A DNA stretch of 54,543 bases from the NCBI GenBank assembly GCA_039805565.1, contig JBDLTZ010000191.1:1-54543 (forward strand), read 5' to 3'. Under the pieces are notes generated by a model. The model had not been told where the DNA came from. It did no database searches and saw nothing but the letters and a program-made list of their open reading frames with translations. Origin of the DNA: CALJIC01 sp039805565. Lineage in GTDB: Bacteria > Chloroflexota > Chloroflexia > Chloroflexales > Roseiflexaceae. Shown one piece after another: positions 7,406 to 16,068 of this stretch (the stretch's first letter is position 1; every line of letters begins with the position of its first letter). The position numbers and the translations under genes are program-made.

Positions 7406-8401
7406 CTACCCACGTTTCCGGAGCGATGACAGAAGCTTCTTGATACCCTTGGCCTTCTCCTCGGGCGGTGCGTCCACCTCGGTGAGGCGCTTGACCGGCT
7501 CCTCGCCACCCTCGACGGGGCGCAGCAGCAGGCCCTCGGGCGTCTCCTCCATGCGGATGCGGTTGCCGATGCCGTACTTCTCGCGGATCTCCTTCGGCAC
7601 CTGGAGCCGGCCCGCCTGGTCCAGCATCATCAGCTCCTCGAAGACGTGCTGCTCCGGCTTATCTTCCCCGTTGCCGTTGCCGCTGCCGTTGCCGTCCACC
7701 GAGCGTCGCTTCGTCTCGCTGCTGGTCTTGCCGTCGCGGATAGCCACGACGCGGTCCACATGGCGGGCGATGTTCGGGTCGTGCGACACGATCACCACCG
7801 TGAGGCCGAAGGTGCGGTTGAGGCTGTGGAAGATCTCGAAGATCACCTCGGCGGTGTTCGAGTCCAGCTCGCCGGTGGGCTCGTCGCCCAGGAGCAGGGC
7901 GGGTCGGTTGGCGAGGGCTACGGCGATGGCGACGCGCTGCTGCTCGCCGCCGGAGAGCTGCGCGAGGCGGTGGCTGCGGCGGTGCTCGAGCTTGACCTCG
8001 GAGATCAGCTCGCGCGCCCACTCGCGGCGCTCCTTGGCCCCCACCCCGCTCATGATCATCGGCAGCTCGATGTTCTGCTGGATGTCCAGGTACGGGATGA
8101 GGTTGCGCGCCTTCTGCTGCCACACGAAGCCGACGTAGCGGCGGCGGTACTGGTCGAGCTGCTGCTCCGAGAGCTTCAGCAAGTCATTCCCCGCCACCAA
8201 CACGCGCCCGGCCGAGATGCGGTCCAGCCCGCCGAGCACGTTGAGCAGCGTGGTCTTGCCCGAGCCGCTGGAGCCGACGAGCGACATCACCTCGCCCTTC
8301 TGCACCGTCAGGTCGAGGCCCTGGAGGGCCACCACCTCGATCTCGTCAAGCTTGTAGATCTTGACGACGTTATCGCACAGGATGATCGGTTCGGTTGTCA
8401 T
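7406..8401 (-). CDS. ABC transporter ATPase with C-terminal AbrB/SpoVT-like domain
   Basis: A 331-aa protein. Residues 1-230 form a MacB/LolD-class ATPase: Walker A GSSGSGKTTLL near residue 43, Q-loop FVWQQKARNLIPY, signature LSGGEQQR, Walker B LLLGDEPTGELD, switch VSHDPN. After a Gly/Asn linker (DGNGSGNGNGED) a compact domain near residues 258-297 reads MMLDQAGRLQVPKEIREKYG then a beta strand ending GLLLRPV. This matches the swapped-hairpin AbrB/SpoVT/MazE fold (Gly-Arg-hydrophobic-x-Pro-x-x-hydrophobic-Arg). A Lys-rich tail follows. AbrB domains bind DNA or mediate dimerisation; here it could oligomerise the ATPase or autoregulate the operon. The ATP-binding role is certain, the tail function is not. 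Confidence 0.92.
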   Translation of the reverse strand: MTTEPIILCDNVVKIYKLDEIEVVALQGLDLTVQKGEVMSLVGSSGSGKTTLLNVLGGLDRISAGRVLVAGNDLLKLSEQQLDQYRRRYVGFVWQQKARNLIPYLDIQQNIELPMIMSGVGAKERREWARELISEVKLEHRRSHRLAQLSGGEQQRVAIAVALANRPALLLGDEPTGELDSNTAEVIFEIFHSLNRTFGLTVVIVSHDPNIARHVDRVVAIRDGKTSSETKRRSVDGNGSGNGNGEDKPEQHVFEELMMLDQAGRLQVPKEIREKYGIGNRIRMEETPEGLLLRPVEGGEEPVKRLTEVDAPPEEKAKGIKKLLSSLRKRG

Positions 8402-8441
8402 TGTTTTCGCTTTCCCACGCTGGCGTGTGGGGAGTATTTCT

Positions 8442-8535
8442 GCGGAGGGGCGAGCCCCTCCGCGCCACCTGCGTGCGCTGCTGCGCGGGGAGTGTTCTCT
8501 ACGGCGGGGGCGCTCCCCTCCGCGCCGCCTGCTCG
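8442..8535. repeat. Two GC-rich hairpin copies in the ATPase-permease spacer
   Basis: GCGGAGGGGC and GCCCCTCCGC (8442-8463) form a tight hairpin. A diverged second copy with the same CCCCTCCGCGCC core follows at about 8510-8535. Together they fill most of the 138-bp gap and could stall or process the operon RNA. Confidence 0.6.
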
Positions 8536-8539
8536 GCGG

Positions 8540-11533
8540 CTAGATGGCCTCGCCGAGCTTGACGGCCTGGAACAGCTTCATCCGCCGCAGCAGGACGACC
8601 ATCACGATCACTGCCAGCACCAGCATGGCCCCGAACGTGACGTAGATGATGCCGATCTGCTCCCACGCGATCTCGACCAGGAACGGCGGGATCTGGGAGT
8701 TCTGGCCGCGCCGCACCTGGAGGAACGGGATGAACATGCGGCTGGCCGCGATGCCGATGACGGTTCCGGCCAGCATGCCCGCGCCGATGATCAGCGCCTG
8801 CTCCCAGGCCAGCAGCGTGCCGAGCTGCCGCGTGCTGAGGCCGATGGCCCGCAGCATGCCGAGCTCGACGAAGCGGCGCTGGAACGAGAGCACCGAGTAG
8901 AACAGGAAGCCCAGCACCGTGAGGAACGCCGACGCGATGAACCCGACCGACAGCAGGCCGTAGAAGCCCTGCCGCTCCGGGCGCTCGCGCTCTGCTACCA
9001 GCTCCGTGGGGGCGAACCCGCGCTCGAAGGTCTTGAGGCCTAGCTCGGCTAGGCCTACGCCGATCTCACGCTGCTCGGCGCCCGGCGCCAGCCGCAGCCA
9101 GACGTCATACGGGTACTGGCCGCCCTGCTGCTCGAAGGCGTAGTCCAGGTTCCCGATCATGAATGGCCCCTCGGCCGGGTAGACGGTGGGGAACAGGCTC
9201 AGGTAGCCCGCCACCGTGAACTGCACCTCGCGGGTCACGTCGAGGTCGTTCATCCGAACCGTGAAGCGGTCGCCGTAGCGCAGGCCCGACTGCGACGCGA
9301 AGGCGCCGCTGATCAGCACGCTCGAGGGGTCTTCTGCGAGGCGGTTCATTAGCGCCCCGAGCGACTCGCGCGAGTAGTCTTCGCGCCAGCGCGCCACGTT
9401 CAGCAGGTCCACGCGGTCCACGCCCACGAAGCGGGCCTGGAAGGAGCGCCCGCCCGCGCTCACATCGATCTCGCTGGTGGAGACGCGGGTGGCGGCGGTG
9501 ACTCCCGGGACGAGCAGGTAGTCCGTCACCGGGAGGAACACGAAGCGCGCCTCATCGAGCTGGTCGGGCGACTCGGCCGCCGAGTCCGCGGTCGGCTGGC
9601 CGAAGCCGCCGGCCGGGCCCGAGCTGCCCTCGGTGCTCCACCCGAGGTCGTACAGACGCATGTCGCCGCCGTGCTCGTAGTAGAGCTGGTCGTAGAGGTG
9701 GTTGTCGAGCGTGCGGGCCATCGATGCCGTGAAGGTCGCCAGGCTGAGCGTAAGCACCAGCAGCAGCACCGGGCCAGTGTAGGCGCTGGCGGTGCGGGCC
9801 AGGTAGCGCATGGCGGTCACGGTAGAGACGCCGGGCATGCGGTTGGCCAGCCAGGCCAGCAGCGACATCAGTAGCGGGAAGATGCGGGCGGAGACCAGCG
9901 CGAGGGCGAAGATGAAGAGGCTCGGCGCCAGCAGCAGGAGCGGGTTGCCGAACGGGTCGCCCGCGGCTACGCCGAAGCCGAGGAAGGCGATCGTGCCGCG
10001 CTGGCTGAGCTGGGTGTAGCCGTAGATCACCGGCACCAGCAGCAGCAGGTCCAGGTAGGTGCGCTGCCAGAAGGGCTTGCGGGTGGCGCGGGCGCGCTCG
10101 GACTTGAACGAGACGATCGTGTAGCGGGCGGCGGTGAAGGCCGGCAGGAGGCTGGCCACCAGCAGCAGCGCGAGCATCTGCCAGGCGCGCTGCCAGGCGT
10201 CGGGGGTCATGCTGATCGGGAGCTGCTCGCGCACCTCGACGGCGAGGAACGAGCGCGTCCAGGTCATCAGGAAGGCCGCCATCTGGCCGAGCGCCACGCC
10301 GAGCCCGAGCGCCAGAGCGCCGAGCAGCAGCCACTCGAGCAGGTAGATGCCGAGCACCTGAGCGCGCGATGCGCCGCGCGAGCGCAGCACCGAGATCTCG
10401 TTGCTCTGGCGCTGCACCACCAGCCCGGCCACCAGGATGATGAAGTAGGCGATCAGGCCGAGCACCGGGATGCTGAACACCGTGAGGATGAGTGTGAGGC
10501 GCTGGACCTGCTCCTGGTGCCGGCCGAGGGCCTGCGCCGGTGAGATGTCCAGCCGGGCGCCCGCCAGCATTGTGCCAGCCTCGGTGATCGAGCGCGAGAT
10601 GCGCGCCCCCGTGGCGCCGACATCCGACGAGCGAATGCCGCTGCCATCGGCGAGCAGGTACCACAGCGCCACATAGACCGACTTCGGGTTATTTGCCGTC
10701 AGGCGCTCGGTGAAGCTCTGCTCGGGGATGAACAGGGTCTCGTTGAGCGTCTCAGGCTGGTAGAACCAGTAGTTATCCTCGGAGTCCTTCGCGCGCCACA
10801 CGCCGGCGATGCGTATCGGCACGCTCATTTCGGCCTGCTCGCGGGCCGACTGGCTGACGTCCTGCCCGGGGGTCGCAAGCGGGTTCTCGAGGCTGCGCGG
10901 GCCAAGGAGCAGGTACTCTTCGCCTACCTGGAGCCCGAGGCGTGAGGCGAGCTCCTCGGCGATCAGCACCTCGACGGGGCCATCGGCGCTCACCTGGGGC
11001 AGCACGCCGTCGACGACGTCGATGTGGCTCTCGAAGTCAGAGGCAAAGGCCATGCCAACCCACAGGAGCGGGTCGCCTGTGCCGCTGGGGAGGTACATCG
11101 GCATCTTGTCCGAGGCGACGTACTTCACCCGCTGCTGGATCGGGAGCCTGAGCTGGCGCTCGATCCCGTCCTGCATCATGTAGGCGTCGAGCGCGGTGAG
11201 GTCCTGCAAGCCGATCACCCCGGTCTGCGAGCCGAGGTAGCGGTACATGAAGGCGAATGGCGGCCGCTTGGCGCCCGACTCGTCCTTCGAGAGCTCGTCT
11301 CGTAGAATGCGGTACCCTACTGCCTCGGCGTATACCGGGATGCTCACCACGAGCGCGATGGCGACGGTGAAGCCGGCGGCGATCGCGAGCATGAGGGCGA
11401 GGTGGCTCCACAGCCGCTGGCCGACCACCCGCAGCAGCCCGAGGATGATCCCCGGGGACCAGAGGCCGAGGCTGCGACGGCCAAACGATGCGCTGGGAGA
11501 CGTCTTTGTCCGTGTGGTTGGTGTTGAAGCCAT
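8540..11533 (-). CDS. Fused FtsX/MacB-type ABC permease
   Basis: A 997-aa membrane protein of the ABC3/FtsX superfamily. A first membrane segment near residues 35-60 (LALMLAIAAGFTVAIALVVS) is followed by a large extracytoplasmic domain, then a cluster of helices (VFSIPVLGLIAYFIILVAGL onward) with the FtsX-like EISVLRSRGASRAQVLGIYL. A second extracytoplasmic region (about 630-860) and three to four terminal helices with ELGMLRAIGLSTRQLGTLLA complete the protein. Two FtsX modules in one chain let it act as both permease halves. With the adaptor at 11612-13156 and two ATPases it should form a mechanotransmission-type exporter or lipoprotein/peptide extractor. The ATG at 11533 abuts a heptamer repeat and has no ribosome site, hinting at translational coupling or repeat-driven replacement. 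Confidence 0.9.
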   Translation of the reverse strand: MASTPTTRTKTSPSASFGRRSLGLWSPGIILGLLRVVGQRLWSHLALMLAIAAGFTVAIALVVSIPVYAEAVGYRILRDELSKDESGAKRPPFAFMYRYLGSQTGVIGLQDLTALDAYMMQDGIERQLRLPIQQRVKYVASDKMPMYLPSGTGDPLLWVGMAFASDFESHIDVVDGVLPQVSADGPVEVLIAEELASRLGLQVGEEYLLLGPRSLENPLATPGQDVSQSAREQAEMSVPIRIAGVWRAKDSEDNYWFYQPETLNETLFIPEQSFTERLTANNPKSVYVALWYLLADGSGIRSSDVGATGARISRSITEAGTMLAGARLDISPAQALGRHQEQVQRLTLILTVFSIPVLGLIAYFIILVAGLVVQRQSNEISVLRSRGASRAQVLGIYLLEWLLLGALALGLGVALGQMAAFLMTWTRSFLAVEVREQLPISMTPDAWQRAWQMLALLLVASLLPAFTAARYTIVSFKSERARATRKPFWQRTYLDLLLLVPVIYGYTQLSQRGTIAFLGFGVAAGDPFGNPLLLLAPSLFIFALALVSARIFPLLMSLLAWLANRMPGVSTVTAMRYLARTASAYTGPVLLLVLTLSLATFTASMARTLDNHLYDQLYYEHGGDMRLYDLGWSTEGSSGPAGGFGQPTADSAAESPDQLDEARFVFLPVTDYLLVPGVTAATRVSTSEIDVSAGGRSFQARFVGVDRVDLLNVARWREDYSRESLGALMNRLAEDPSSVLISGAFASQSGLRYGDRFTVRMNDLDVTREVQFTVAGYLSLFPTVYPAEGPFMIGNLDYAFEQQGGQYPYDVWLRLAPGAEQREIGVGLAELGLKTFERGFAPTELVAERERPERQGFYGLLSVGFIASAFLTVLGFLFYSVLSFQRRFVELGMLRAIGLSTRQLGTLLAWEQALIIGAGMLAGTVIGIAASRMFIPFLQVRRGQNSQIPPFLVEIAWEQIGIIYVTFGAMLVLAVIVMVVLLRRMKLFQAVKLGEAI

Positions 11534-11610
11534 AGTGCTAAGTGCTGAGTGCTGAGTGCTGAGTGCTGCGCTGAAACTCAGCACTCAGCACTCAGTACTC
11601 AGTACTTTGC
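11534..11610. repeat. Heptamer spacer, eleven contiguous 7-bp units
   Basis: Eleven heptads fill the gap between the adaptor stop (11612) and the permease start (11533) almost exactly: AGTGCTA, four AGTGCTG, CGCTGAA, two ACTCAGC, two ACTCAGT, ACTTTGC. The first and second halves are inverted copies, so the RNA should form a long hairpin. Confidence 0.92.
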
Positions 11611-11611
11611 G

Positions 11612-13156
11612 TTATTGCCCGACGATGACGTCGCCCTCTTTGAGGCCCTCGAGGATCTCGACGCGCTCGAGGCTCACGATGCCGACGCGCACGTCCTGGC
11701 GGCGCTGGCGGTCTCCGTCCTTCACCACCACGAAGCGGCGGCCCTCGAAGGCGCGCACGGCCTGCGGAGGCAGCCACAGCGCGTCGTCCACTTTCTTGAG
11801 TGTCACGATCACCTGCGCCAGGTCGCCCACCTCGAGCTCGGTCTCCGGCGTCTCAAAGTCGATGTGGAAGGCGCGGTCCGGGTTGATGGTGGCGGCGCTG
11901 CTGGTGGCGGAGGTGGGCAGCTTCGTGACGACACCGCTGTAGGTCTGGCCCGGCGCGCGCGAGAAGTTGATCGCCACCTCCTGGCCCAGCCCGATGCGGT
12001 TCGAGTCCTGGCTGGTGACGCCCTCGACCAGCAGCTCGAGCTCGCTGTCGTCGATGACGGTCACGATGGCTTTGTAGGCCTCGATCGAGTCGCCGGGGCG
12101 GGCGCCGATCTCGGAGATCACGCCGGCGAAGGGGGAGTAGAGCCGGCCGGAGGCGATCTGGGCCTGGATGCGCTCGACCTCGAGCAGGGCCGAGGCGACC
12201 CGCCCCTCGAGCTCGGAGTCCCCGCCCTGCTGGCTGGCCTCCTCGATGGCCACGCGGGCGCGCTCGACAGCGCGGCGTGCGGCGGCGACCTCATCGGAGT
12301 CGGCGCCGCCGGTTAGCTCGGCGAGCTGAGCCTGCGCGTTGGCCAGGGCTGACTCAGCCATGCGCACTGCCGGCCCCTCGTTCTGACGCGCGGTGTCGAA
12401 CGCCACCTGGGCCTGGGCCACCGCGTTCTCGGCGCTCTTGAGCTCGGCGTCGGCGCGGAGGTAGGCCTCCTTCACCGCGTCGTGGCGCCAGTCGTTCGGC
12501 TTACCCTCGAGGTCTCGCCATTCCTCCAGCGCGCGCAGGTAGGCCACCTGGATGGGCGGCAGGCGGTTCGAGGCCTCGCGCAGCGCGATCTCCGCCTGCG
12601 TCTTGGCGGCCGATGCGCTGGCGCGGGTCTCCTCGAGGGCTGCCTGGGCATCTGCCACGGCGCGCTCGGCGGCCGCCACGTCCTTCGCGTCGGGCGACTG
12701 GAGCTCCCTCAGGCGCGCCTCTGCGTCCTCGAGGTCGAGTGCGGCGCGCCGCTGCGCGAACTCGCGCTGGGCCTTGTTGCGGTCGAGCTGGAGCTGCGCC
12801 TGCTCGAGCGCCACCTCGGCCTGCCGCAGCTGGTTCGGCAGGTCGCCCAAGTCGAGCTCGGCCAGCAGCTGGCCCTCGGTCACGACATCGGTCCGGTCGA
12901 CGTAGAGCACCTTGAGGAATCCGTTCTGGGTGAAGGAGAGCTCCTGCTGCTTGACGGCGGCCACGAAGCCGCTGACCTTGACCTCATCCACCACTGTGCC
13001 GCGCTGCACCGTGTAGGTGGGCTTCTCGAGCTGCAGCTGCACCGGGCGCGGCGTCGGTGTGGGCTGCGTGTTCTGGGCCGCGGGCGCTGCGGAGCACGCG
13101 GTCAGAGCCACAAGTGAGGCTATGAGGAGAGTCGCTGGGAGAGCGCGAACATTCAT
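11612..13156 (-). CDS. HlyD/MacA-family efflux adaptor lipoprotein
   Basis: A 514-aa periplasmic-type adaptor. The signal peptide MNVRALPATLLIASLVALTA ends at a lipobox LTAC (Cys21), followed by a Pro/Thr/Gln linker. A biotinyl-lipoyl half domain begins at about residue 45 (VQRGTVVDEVKVSGFV), then a very long helical hairpin of about 230 residues rich in Ala/Glu/Gln/Arg (AEVALEQAQLQLDRNKAQRE), the second lipoyl half (YSPFAGVISEIGARPGDSIE), a beta barrel and a membrane-proximal domain ending EGDVIVGQ. It is first in the operon with the permease and two ATPases. In an organism without a typical outer membrane it would act on the cell surface. Confidence 0.93.
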   Translation of the reverse strand: MNVRALPATLLIASLVALTACSAAPAAQNTQPTPTPRPVQLQLEKPTYTVQRGTVVDEVKVSGFVAAVKQQELSFTQNGFLKVLYVDRTDVVTEGQLLAELDLGDLPNQLRQAEVALEQAQLQLDRNKAQREFAQRRAALDLEDAEARLRELQSPDAKDVAAAERAVADAQAALEETRASASAAKTQAEIALREASNRLPPIQVAYLRALEEWRDLEGKPNDWRHDAVKEAYLRADAELKSAENAVAQAQVAFDTARQNEGPAVRMAESALANAQAQLAELTGGADSDEVAAARRAVERARVAIEEASQQGGDSELEGRVASALLEVERIQAQIASGRLYSPFAGVISEIGARPGDSIEAYKAIVTVIDDSELELLVEGVTSQDSNRIGLGQEVAINFSRAPGQTYSGVVTKLPTSATSSAATINPDRAFHIDFETPETELEVGDLAQVIVTLKKVDDALWLPPQAVRAFEGRRFVVVKDGDRQRRQDVRVGIVSLERVEILEGLKEGDVIVGQ

Positions 13157-13195
13157 TGTTCTTATTCCTCGGGCGGGGAAACTACACTGACTCTC

Positions 13196-13204
13196 AGTAT
13201 ATCA
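13196..13204 (-). promoter_or_regulatory. Promoter -10 for the efflux operon
   Basis: On the minus strand TGA-TATACT (-10 at 13201-13196), about 40 bp before the adaptor ATG, without a clear -35. An AT-rich stretch (13199-13214) lies here, unusual for this genome. Confidence 0.5.
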
Positions 13205-13230
13205 TATTTTATTCACTCTAGGCCCCCACA

Positions 13231-13244
13231 TGTGAACGGTCACA
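13231..13244. promoter_or_regulatory. Inverted repeat in divergent promoter region
   Basis: TGTGAACGGTCACA: five-base arms TGTGA/TCACA separated by four bases, midway between the two divergent -10 elements. The arms resemble CRP/FNR-family half sites, but the spacing is two bases short of the CRP consensus. Confidence 0.4.
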
Positions 13245-13270
13245 GTTGAAATCACATAACGTCGGCGGCG

Positions 13271-13279
13271 TGCTATAAT
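13271..13279 (+). promoter_or_regulatory. Promoter -10 (TGC-TATAAT)
   Basis: A perfect extended -10 53 bp before the start at 13332; no -35 at the usual spacing. Confidence 0.6.
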
Positions 13280-13331
13280 CTTGGGCGCACCGCAGCCTTT
13301 CACATCGATAGCAATCTCCGTTTTTCACGCT

Positions 13332-15977
13332 ATGGCCAGGTACGAGACACGCGCGAGCCAGTTCGGTCTGGTGAGCGGCATCACGCAGGCAGCCAGCGAC
13401 ATGGTGCTGGTGGCCGAGCCGGGCAGGCCCTTCGCCCCCGAGGCGCGCAAGGGGAGGCTGTACGTTGTCGCCGAGACGGACCACGACGTCTCGCGTGGGC
13501 GTGACGCCTGCCAGCTCATTTGCCGCACGGTCCGAAAGCATTTCTACGACGACACGTCATTCAGCGTGACGGCGGCGCTGCGCAAGGCGCTCGTGGCCGC
13601 GAACCAGGCGCTGTACCAGCAGAACTTCGGCGCACCGCCGCAGAAGCGTGCGTTCGTCGGCGTGACGTGTGTGGTGGTGCGCGGGGATGACGTCTACATC
13701 GCACAGGTGAAGCCGGCACAGGCCTATCTGATGGCGGAGGGCAAGCTGCGCCCGCTGCCGGGCAGCGCGTCCTGGCGCCAAGGGGCAGAGCGCGCACCGC
13801 TGGTGAAGCCGAACGCCCTCGGCAACAGCCTGACCGTCGAGCCGGAGTTCTTCCGCGCTGTGCTGCGCCCCGGCGACGGGCTGCTGCTGGTGTCGAGCAA
13901 TCTGGGGCCGCTGCTGGACCGCGAGTCTGTGATGCGCCTGCTGCGCGCGGCTGAGCCCGGCGATGTGACCGAGGGCCTGGTGCGGCTGTGCAAGGAGCAC
14001 GAGGTGGCCGAGGCGCACGGCCTGGCGGTGGGGGTGTACACTGCCTTCACGTCAGCCGCACGCAACGCGCCCCTTAGCCGAGCAGGTATCAGCGAGCGCG
14101 CCTGGCTGGCGGCGCGTGGCGCGGGGGATCTCCTCGCGCGGCTCGGCACCGAGGCGGCGCTCATGGTGAAGGGGGCGGCGGCCAGGGGCGAGCGCCGGCG
14201 GTCGCAGTCTGCGCGCGACCGTGATCGGGCGGAGCAGGATCGCCTGACGGCGCCCTACGAGCCGCCCGCGTTCTCGCCAGACCCACCGCCGCTGCCGCGC
14301 CCGCTGAATCTCGGCGCCTCGGTGGACGAGCAGGTGGCCGCGGAGCAGGAGCGGCGGCGCTGGCAGGTGGAGACTCTGCAGGATCGCCCGCCGGAGCTCC
14401 GCCGCCTCACGCCCTCGGCGCTCCTCGGGGAGAGCAGCTTCACGATGCATGCTCAGGAGGCCGCGATCGACGTGAGCGACACGCCGGGGATGGCGGCGCT
14501 GGGTCGTGAGGCGCGCCCCGCGCGCAGCACCCTGCCCCCCGACGAGACTCCCTTCGGGCCACGGCGCACGATCTTCCAGCGCCTCGCGGTGTCCCTGAAC
14601 CGCAACGAGCGGCGCCGGCGCAAGCGCCCGTCGCCCCAGGCGATCACGCGCCGCCAGCCCGGCCTCTCGTACCGGCGTCAGCGGCCGCCGTTCCCCTGGT
14701 TTCTGCTGCTGCTGCTGGTCTCGCTCGTGACAGTGCTGTTCCTCTACGGCACGAACCTCACGCGAGAGAACGTTGTGCGGCAGGCAGACACCTCGCTGGT
14801 GGTGGCCGAGCAGGCGGTGGCCGCGGTTCGCGCTGCGCCCGACGAGGGGGCGGCGCGCGAGCGGCTCGAGGCGGCCCGTGTGGCTCTCGCCGACGTGCGC
14901 GCCTCAGGGGTGGTCACGGCCACGGAGGAGAACGCGCGACGCTTCGACGAGCTCGCGCGTGAGTATGAGCGGGCGCTGGCCGCCGTGCAGAAGCTCACCT
15001 ACTTCGAGGACCTGGAGCTGGTGGTTGAGCACCCCGTCGCCGGGAGCCTGTTCGACAGCGTGGTGGTGCCACCCCCGCCGCGCGGGATCACCAACACCGT
15101 CGGGTTCGCGTCGCTCTACCTGCTGGACACTAACGCCGGCGTGCTGTACCGCACCCCGCGCAACGGGGGTACGGCCGAGGCGTTCCTGCGGCCGGATCAG
15201 GCCTTCGGCCCGCTGCCGGTGGGCAAGGTGCGGGCGCAGGCCTGGCGCTTCGATAACATCGTGGCGGTGGGGCAGAGCGCCGAGGGTGGCTCATTCACCT
15301 ACTACTTCCGCAACGGTGAGAGCTGGGCCTACAGCCTGCTGGCCGGCAGCGAGGAGTGGGGCCGCGTCGGGGAACCCTTCCGCGTGGCCAACTACGAGGG
15401 CAACCTGTATGTGTGGGGCGTGCTGAGGGGCAACCTGCTGCGCTATCTCAGTGGGCGCTTCGGCGAGTTCCCCGAGCCGTGGATTCAGAACGACGGCGGG
15501 CAGCAGTTCGAGAGCGCGGTGGACCTGGCGGTGGATGGCAAAGTCTACTTGCTCCAGCCCGATGGCTCAGTGCTGGTGTTCGCAGCTAACGAGGCCACGA
15601 GCGAGCGTAGCTTCGAGCGCGCCATCGTTACGCCCCAGCTCGACCCACCGCTCACGGCGGCGACGCGCTTCTTCGTCTCCGGCGAGAGCCCGGAGAGCGG
15701 CTTCATCTTCCTGGTGGACGTCAACAACGAGCGGGTCATCCAGATCGATAAGATCACGGGCGAGCTGATCCAGCAGATCCGCGCCCGCCCCGAGTCTGGC
15801 TTCGACCTCGAGCGCCTCAGTAGCGTGACGGTGGATGAGACGGTCGGTCGACCGGCGCTCTACCTGGTGAATGGCAGCCAGGTGCTGCGCGCGAGCCTGC
15901 CCGATAGGCCAGAGCCATTCCAGGGGAGTGGGGGAACGCCAGGCCCGCAGGTCCCGGAACCGACGACTGCGCCGTGA
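13332..15977 (+). CDS. Membrane protein with PP2C-like head and beta-rich C-terminal sensor
   Basis: An 881-aa protein. Residues about 1-250 follow the PP2C fold (GRLYVVAETDHDVSRGRDAC, VAANQALYQQNF, FVGVTCVVVRGDDVYIAQVK, LRPGDGLLLVSSNLG) but the metal-binding DGxGG block is replaced by ETDHDVSRG and the late DD motif is absent, so it is probably a pseudophosphatase. An Arg/Pro-rich cytoplasmic linker leads to one membrane helix near residues 455-477 (PWFLLLLLVSLVTVLFLYG), a short coiled coil (about 485-550), then about 300 residues of repeated beta strands that could be a beta-propeller (YLLDTNAGVLYRTPRNGGTA). It resembles a transmembrane sensor passing an outside signal to a regulator inside. 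Start at ATG 13332; no clear ribosome site. Confidence 0.82.
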   Translation: MARYETRASQFGLVSGITQAASDMVLVAEPGRPFAPEARKGRLYVVAETDHDVSRGRDACQLICRTVRKHFYDDTSFSVTAALRKALVAANQALYQQNFGAPPQKRAFVGVTCVVVRGDDVYIAQVKPAQAYLMAEGKLRPLPGSASWRQGAERAPLVKPNALGNSLTVEPEFFRAVLRPGDGLLLVSSNLGPLLDRESVMRLLRAAEPGDVTEGLVRLCKEHEVAEAHGLAVGVYTAFTSAARNAPLSRAGISERAWLAARGAGDLLARLGTEAALMVKGAAARGERRRSQSARDRDRAEQDRLTAPYEPPAFSPDPPPLPRPLNLGASVDEQVAAEQERRRWQVETLQDRPPELRRLTPSALLGESSFTMHAQEAAIDVSDTPGMAALGREARPARSTLPPDETPFGPRRTIFQRLAVSLNRNERRRRKRPSPQAITRRQPGLSYRRQRPPFPWFLLLLLVSLVTVLFLYGTNLTRENVVRQADTSLVVAEQAVAAVRAAPDEGAARERLEAARVALADVRASGVVTATEENARRFDELAREYERALAAVQKLTYFEDLELVVEHPVAGSLFDSVVVPPPPRGITNTVGFASLYLLDTNAGVLYRTPRNGGTAEAFLRPDQAFGPLPVGKVRAQAWRFDNIVAVGQSAEGGSFTYYFRNGESWAYSLLAGSEEWGRVGEPFRVANYEGNLYVWGVLRGNLLRYLSGRFGEFPEPWIQNDGGQQFESAVDLAVDGKVYLLQPDGSVLVFAANEATSERSFERAIVTPQLDPPLTAATRFFVSGESPESGFIFLVDVNNERVIQIDKITGELIQQIRARPESGFDLERLSSVTVDETVGRPALYLVNGSQVLRASLPDRPEPFQGSGGTPGPQVPEPTTAP

Positions 15978-15996
15978 GTGCAGCGCTACGTATGCA

Positions 15997-16058
15997 GTGC
16001 AAAAAGCTGGGGTGTCGTTGAAACAGGTGTGACTCGACGGCGCCTCAGCTTTTTGCAC
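15997..16058. terminator. Bidirectional terminator with A5/T5 arms
   Basis: GTGCAAAAAGCTG (15997-16009) pairs perfectly with CAGCTTTTTGCAC (16046-16058). The A and T runs within the arms allow termination in both directions between the convergent genes ending at 15977 and 16069. Confidence 0.75.
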
Positions 16059-16068
16059 ATTGTGCTTG

